Shown here one piece after another: positions 7,075 through 9,305 of a DNA stretch of 9,305 nt. Under the pieces are notes generated by a model, which saw only the letters and a program-made list of their open reading frames with translations, did not search any database and had not been told where the DNA came from. The position numbers and the translations under genes were made by a program. This DNA is from Silvanigrellaceae bacterium (GTDB taxonomy: Bacteria; Bdellovibrionota; Oligoflexia; Silvanigrellales; Silvanigrellaceae): assembly GCA_947475135.1 (NCBI GenBank), contig CANJMU010000013.1, forward strand, positions 1-9,305, read 5' to 3'. The stretch's first letter is position 1. Every line of letters starts with the position of its first letter.

Positions 7075-7806
7075 ATGTTAACAAAAAAAATTTATATATT
7101 AATCATAGATAAATTTAAATTTCCATTTACTTTAACTCTAAAGAAAAAAACTCTTTATAGTTTTATCATCATTTATTTTTTCACTCTTATTTTTTTATTT
7201 ATGAGTATTTTATTTAATTATTATTTTTATACTAAAATGAAAAATATAGAAAATTATACTTTGAAACTAAAAAAAAGCCTCATTACAGATTTTTTTGAAA
7301 AAAATTTACTCAGCAAGAAAGAAAGTGTTTCCGTATCTTTAGACGATTACAAAAAAAACAAACTTAAAAATAATAAAAATATTGTAGAAAATGAATTGTT
7401 AGAAGATGAAACAGAAACAATTCTTCCCAAAAAACCACTTATTTTCGTCAAAGATAAAAAAATCATAAAAACAAATAAAGATCTGACCTATTCCTTTGTC
7501 TTAGCAAATGAGGAAATCAAAAAAGCTTCTATTCATGGTGATGTGTGTGCTTTATTTCAATTTAAAAAAATAAATTCAAATGAACTTGTGAATTATTATT
7601 TTCCAGACTCACAAATTATTCCAAAAAACTCGATGCCGAATTCATGTCATTCGAACGAAAAAGTGAAATTTAATCGATTACGCCCTACCGAATTAAAAAT
7701 TGTTGGAAATTTTGAAAAATTAAAAATTGAAAAAATTGATGTTTATTTTCAGCCCCAAGAAAGCTCCCAGTCCACTCTTTTAGATTCCTACAAAGGAACG
7801 GAATGA
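7075..7806 (+). CDS. Single-pass membrane protein of unknown function, coupled to the metalloprotease, 243 aa
   Basis: I do not recognise the family. From the ATG at 7075 there is a short cytoplasmic part with a Lys-rich patch (LKKKTL), one strong membrane segment (YSFIIIYFFTLIFLFMSILF), a Lys/Asn-rich, probably helical or coiled-coil stalk of about 60 residues, and a C-terminal domain of ~120 residues with alternating hydrophobic strands and two cysteines (HGDVCALF and NSCHS). N-in/C-out topology is expected from the positive residues before the membrane segment. The N-terminal layout (basic strand-like piece, membrane segment, helical stalk) resembles the anchor region of some membrane-bound M23 peptidases, but there is no peptidase domain. 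An in-frame ATG at 7054 would add 7 residues. The stop overlaps the next gene's ATG (ATGA), so it is very likely made together with the matrixin lipoprotein. Confidence 0.75.
   Translation: MLTKKIYILIIDKFKFPFTLTLKKKTLYSFIIIYFFTLIFLFMSILFNYYFYTKMKNIENYTLKLKKSLITDFFEKNLLSKKESVSVSLDDYKKNKLKNNKNIVENELLEDETETILPKKPLIFVKDKKIIKTNKDLTYSFVLANEEIKKASIHGDVCALFQFKKINSNELVNYYFPDSQIIPKNSMPNSCHSNEKVKFNRLRPTELKIVGNFEKLKIEKIDVYFQPQESSQSTLLDSYKGTE
7793..7797 (+). promoter_or_regulatory. Shine-Dalgarno of the metalloprotease gene inside the upstream gene
   Basis: AAGGA sits 5 nt before the ATG at 7803, within the last codons of the upstream membrane protein gene. Together with the ATGA stop/start overlap it fixes the protease start and suggests translational coupling. 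Confidence 0.7.
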
Positions 7807-8717
7807 AATTTCAATTGTCTTTGAATATATTGATATATTTTTTCTTTTTGTCTTTTTTTATTTCGTGCTCAAAATATGACACTTCAACAAATTATTCCAT
7901 GCCCAATAGTGAAATTATCTATCGAAATGGTTGGGGAAACTCACTTCCAGTTTCGATTAATATCAGCCAAAATTTTGTCGATGCGACGCCATATCCGGAT
8001 GGCACCACGAAAGATCTTCCCACATATATTCAAAATGCTGTGGATATTTGGAACGCGGCAGCTGGTCTCACGCTTTTGCAAATTGCAGCGTCTCACGACC
8101 CTCAAAACGGAAACAGCTTTACAGTTCCTTGCAGCGGTATTACAGATAGACTTTACTTTCCTTTGTGCGACAATACCAATGGAATTTATATGGATTTAAT
8201 TGCAGGTCCAAATACTGGTTGGAGTTTTAATACAGGGAAATCTTCTGGTGTTTTAGCGACAACCTTATGGCTCTCGAATGCCTCAAATACGATCATACTG
8301 AAGGCCGATATTCGCTTTAATAGAGATAATTATATTTTCTTAAATGCAAAAAATAACCAGTTAACAGGAGACACCACTTCCGAAAATTCTACAATAAAAA
8401 CCTATGTCGATTTGCAGAGTGTTGTGACACACGAAATTGGGCATTTGCTTGGATTGAGTCATATCCAAACTTCTTCTAGTATTATGTTTCCTTCGATGAC
8501 GATAGGACTTAATCAAACCCATCGGTGTTTAAATAACGGAGATATTGATAGTATTCGTACAATTTATAAAGGCGGCGTTGCCGCTGATATCACAACCATT
8601 CAAAATAAATGTGGTGGAACTGTCACTTCACTTAAAAATGCTTCTGATGAAAATGAATTTTCCACTTTAAAAAATAATCCTTGGAAGACTCGAAATCTTT
8701 ATTATGGTCAAATGTAG
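7803..8717 (+). CDS. Matrixin-like zinc metalloprotease lipoprotein, 304 aa
   Basis: Secreted zinc endopeptidase of the metzincin type. The zinc-binding signature HEIGHLLGLSH (210-220) gives His210, His214 and His220 as ligands and Glu211 as the catalytic base. Met228 in SSIMFPSM is the Met-turn, at the spacing usual for matrixins. The NAVDIWNAAAGLTL segment (78-91) and the DIRFN strand (169-173) are also typical of M10A-like domains. The N-terminus is hydrophobic and ends FFISCSKY; Cys22 would be lipidated. The lipobox is slightly unusual (Phe at -3), and Ser at +2 suggests the outer membrane. Other cysteines (110, 122, 242, 270) could form disulfides. There is no obvious cysteine-switch prodomain. 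It is the second gene of a coupled pair, and its last ~28 codons overlap the AbiEi-like gene on the other strand. The substrate is unknown. Confidence 0.92.
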   Translation: MKFQLSLNILIYFFFLSFFISCSKYDTSTNYSMPNSEIIYRNGWGNSLPVSINISQNFVDATPYPDGTTKDLPTYIQNAVDIWNAAAGLTLLQIAASHDPQNGNSFTVPCSGITDRLYFPLCDNTNGIYMDLIAGPNTGWSFNTGKSSGVLATTLWLSNASNTIILKADIRFNRDNYIFLNAKNNQLTGDTTSENSTIKTYVDLQSVVTHEIGHLLGLSHIQTSSSIMFPSMTIGLNQTHRCLNNGDIDSIRTIYKGGVAADITTIQNKCGGTVTSLKNASDENEFSTLKNNPWKTRNLYYGQM

Positions 8718-9305
8718 CCTCGACAGATTTTAAATTTTTTGTAGAGATAGACCAGTCAATTTTTTTATTCTGAGTTTTAGCATGAATTTTACGAATGAAT
8801 TCATCTGAAATATTCCATTTTTTTTTATTTTTATCTAACAAAAAACCTAGTCGATGAAAAACCGATCGAATATCTATTTGAAAAGAATAATAAAGTAACT
8901 TATCCACATCAATTTCTTTTTGAATATTTTCACAAATAAAAAAAAACTCGTTCAAAGAAGGGCTGTGATTTGGTCTTCTGATACAATCTAAAAGAGATCT
9001 TTCCAAATTTGTTACCAAGAGAGTCACTTCGCAGCCATTGTCGTTTATTTTTTGCGTTTCGATGCCATAATTTTCAGCGCTTTGACACCAAAAAAATTAA
9101 ATTGTTGATAAGAAAAAAAATTAAATTTCGTGGGACTGACAACATAAATGGAATCGTCAATTCCAGCCGGTATTTGTGCATGGATTTTTAAAGCTGTCGA
9201 ATAACCAAGGTAACAATAAGGTGCCAAACGCATTGCAATTGTGTGAGGTGATACTTTAGTATGATCTGGATGAAGACCGATTTTATTGACTTGATACAAT
9301 CCTTG
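8632..9305 (-). pseudogene. AbiEi-family (type IV TA regulator-like) protein, 5' end outside window, split by a -1 frameshift
   Basis: Two minus-strand frames make one protein. The first (9305-9045, open from the right edge) reads GLYQVNKIG then LAPYCYLGYSTALKIHA and SIYVVSPTKFNFF, the middle of an AbiEi/COG5340 regulator after its N-terminal winged helix, which must lie beyond the window. The second frame (open from 9096, GTG at 9027) continues YGIETQKI, VTNLERSLLDCIRRP, DVDKLLYYSF, VFHRLGFLLDKNKKKW and ends with YFLKWKIHF, the conserved ERTLLD-, RLGYLL- and KWKI-like blocks of the same family. Family order and spacing are kept if one base is gained (or a -1 slip occurs) at the T7 tract 9090-9096. 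AbiEi proteins are DNA-binding antitoxins usually followed by an AbiEii nucleotidyltransferase; here the 3' neighbour is the convergent protease gene. It could be a pseudogene, a sequencing indel, or a gene using frameshifting. Confidence 0.75.
9090..9096 (-). other. T7 tract, probable frameshift site in the AbiEi-like gene
   Basis: Read on the minus strand in the upstream frame this is AAT TTT TTT GGT, so it contains a slippery heptamer of the form T TTT TTT. A -1 slip here enters the downstream frame immediately after that frame's last upstream stop (9097-9099). The zero frame would end 14 codons later at the TAA 9045-9047. An indel anywhere in 9048-9096, including the A6 run at 9048-9053, would also rejoin the frames, but only a shift near the T7 tract keeps the YGIETQ segment, which fits the family. 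Confidence 0.5.

Noticed and set aside
7876..8199. 107-codon plus-strand frame inside the metalloprotease gene
   Set aside because: It is out of frame with a clear matrixin-like protein and its translation has no domain-like features.
9048..9053. A6 run next to the stop of the first AbiEi frame, considered as the frameshift point
   Set aside because: A shift here would also join the frames, but it would replace the family-like YGIETQ segment with an unrelated Lys-rich stretch and lengthen the spacing to the ERSLLD block. The T7 tract at 9090-9096 fits better.
9009..9191. 60-codon plus-strand frame opposite the AbiEi-like gene
   Set aside because: It is antisense to conserved AbiEi blocks, with no ribosome-binding site or domain.

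Overview
The window is AT-rich (roughly one third G+C by eye, not counted) and densely coded. It looks like chromosomal DNA from a diderm bacterium. Sec signal peptides, a lipobox protein with Ser at +2, and an L,D-transpeptidase-fold enzyme with an NTF2-like tail suggest a Gram-negative, predatory-bacterium-like lineage such as low-GC Bdellovibrionota/Oligoflexia. That placement is inference; no rRNA or other clade marker is present.

Layout: (1) 1-585 (+) encodes a small secreted protein of unknown function, open to the left edge. (2) 578-5856 (-) is a tightly packed gene train, read right to left: an unknown 235-aa protein, maf (nucleotide pyrophosphatase), radA (recombination/repair ATPase), argS (arginyl-tRNA synthetase) and a secreted histidine phosphatase. 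Junctions are a 4-nt ATGA overlap, then gaps of 32, 56 and 74 nt; the last gene has its own strong Shine-Dalgarno and ends in an 8-nt convergent overlap with gene 1. (3) 5881-6894 (+) is a YkuD-fold peptidoglycan enzyme with an NTF2-like C-terminal domain, of Csd6/Pgp2-like architecture, divergent from the unknown gene with only 24 nt between start codons. (4) 6895-7053 is a short AT-rich spacer with a TATAAT box and a 14-bp palindrome. (5) 7075-8717 (+) is a two-gene unit joined by an ATGA overlap: a single-pass membrane protein with a short extracytoplasmic domain, and a matrixin-like zinc metalloprotease lipoprotein. (6) 8632-9305 (-) is the body of an AbiEi-family (type IV toxin-antitoxin regulator type) protein that leaves the window on the right. 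It is split by a -1 shift located at or near a T7 slippery tract, and its 3' end overlaps the protease gene by 86 bp on the opposite strand.

Housekeeping functions (translation, recombination, Maf) sit in the centre, and envelope or secreted functions (histidine phosphatase, murein L,D-enzyme, membrane protein plus lipoprotein protease) lie on both sides. No tRNA, rRNA, CRISPR array, insertion sequence or long repeat was seen. The most unusual items are the frame-split, apparently toxin-less AbiEi gene and the translationally coupled membrane protein/metalloprotease pair.
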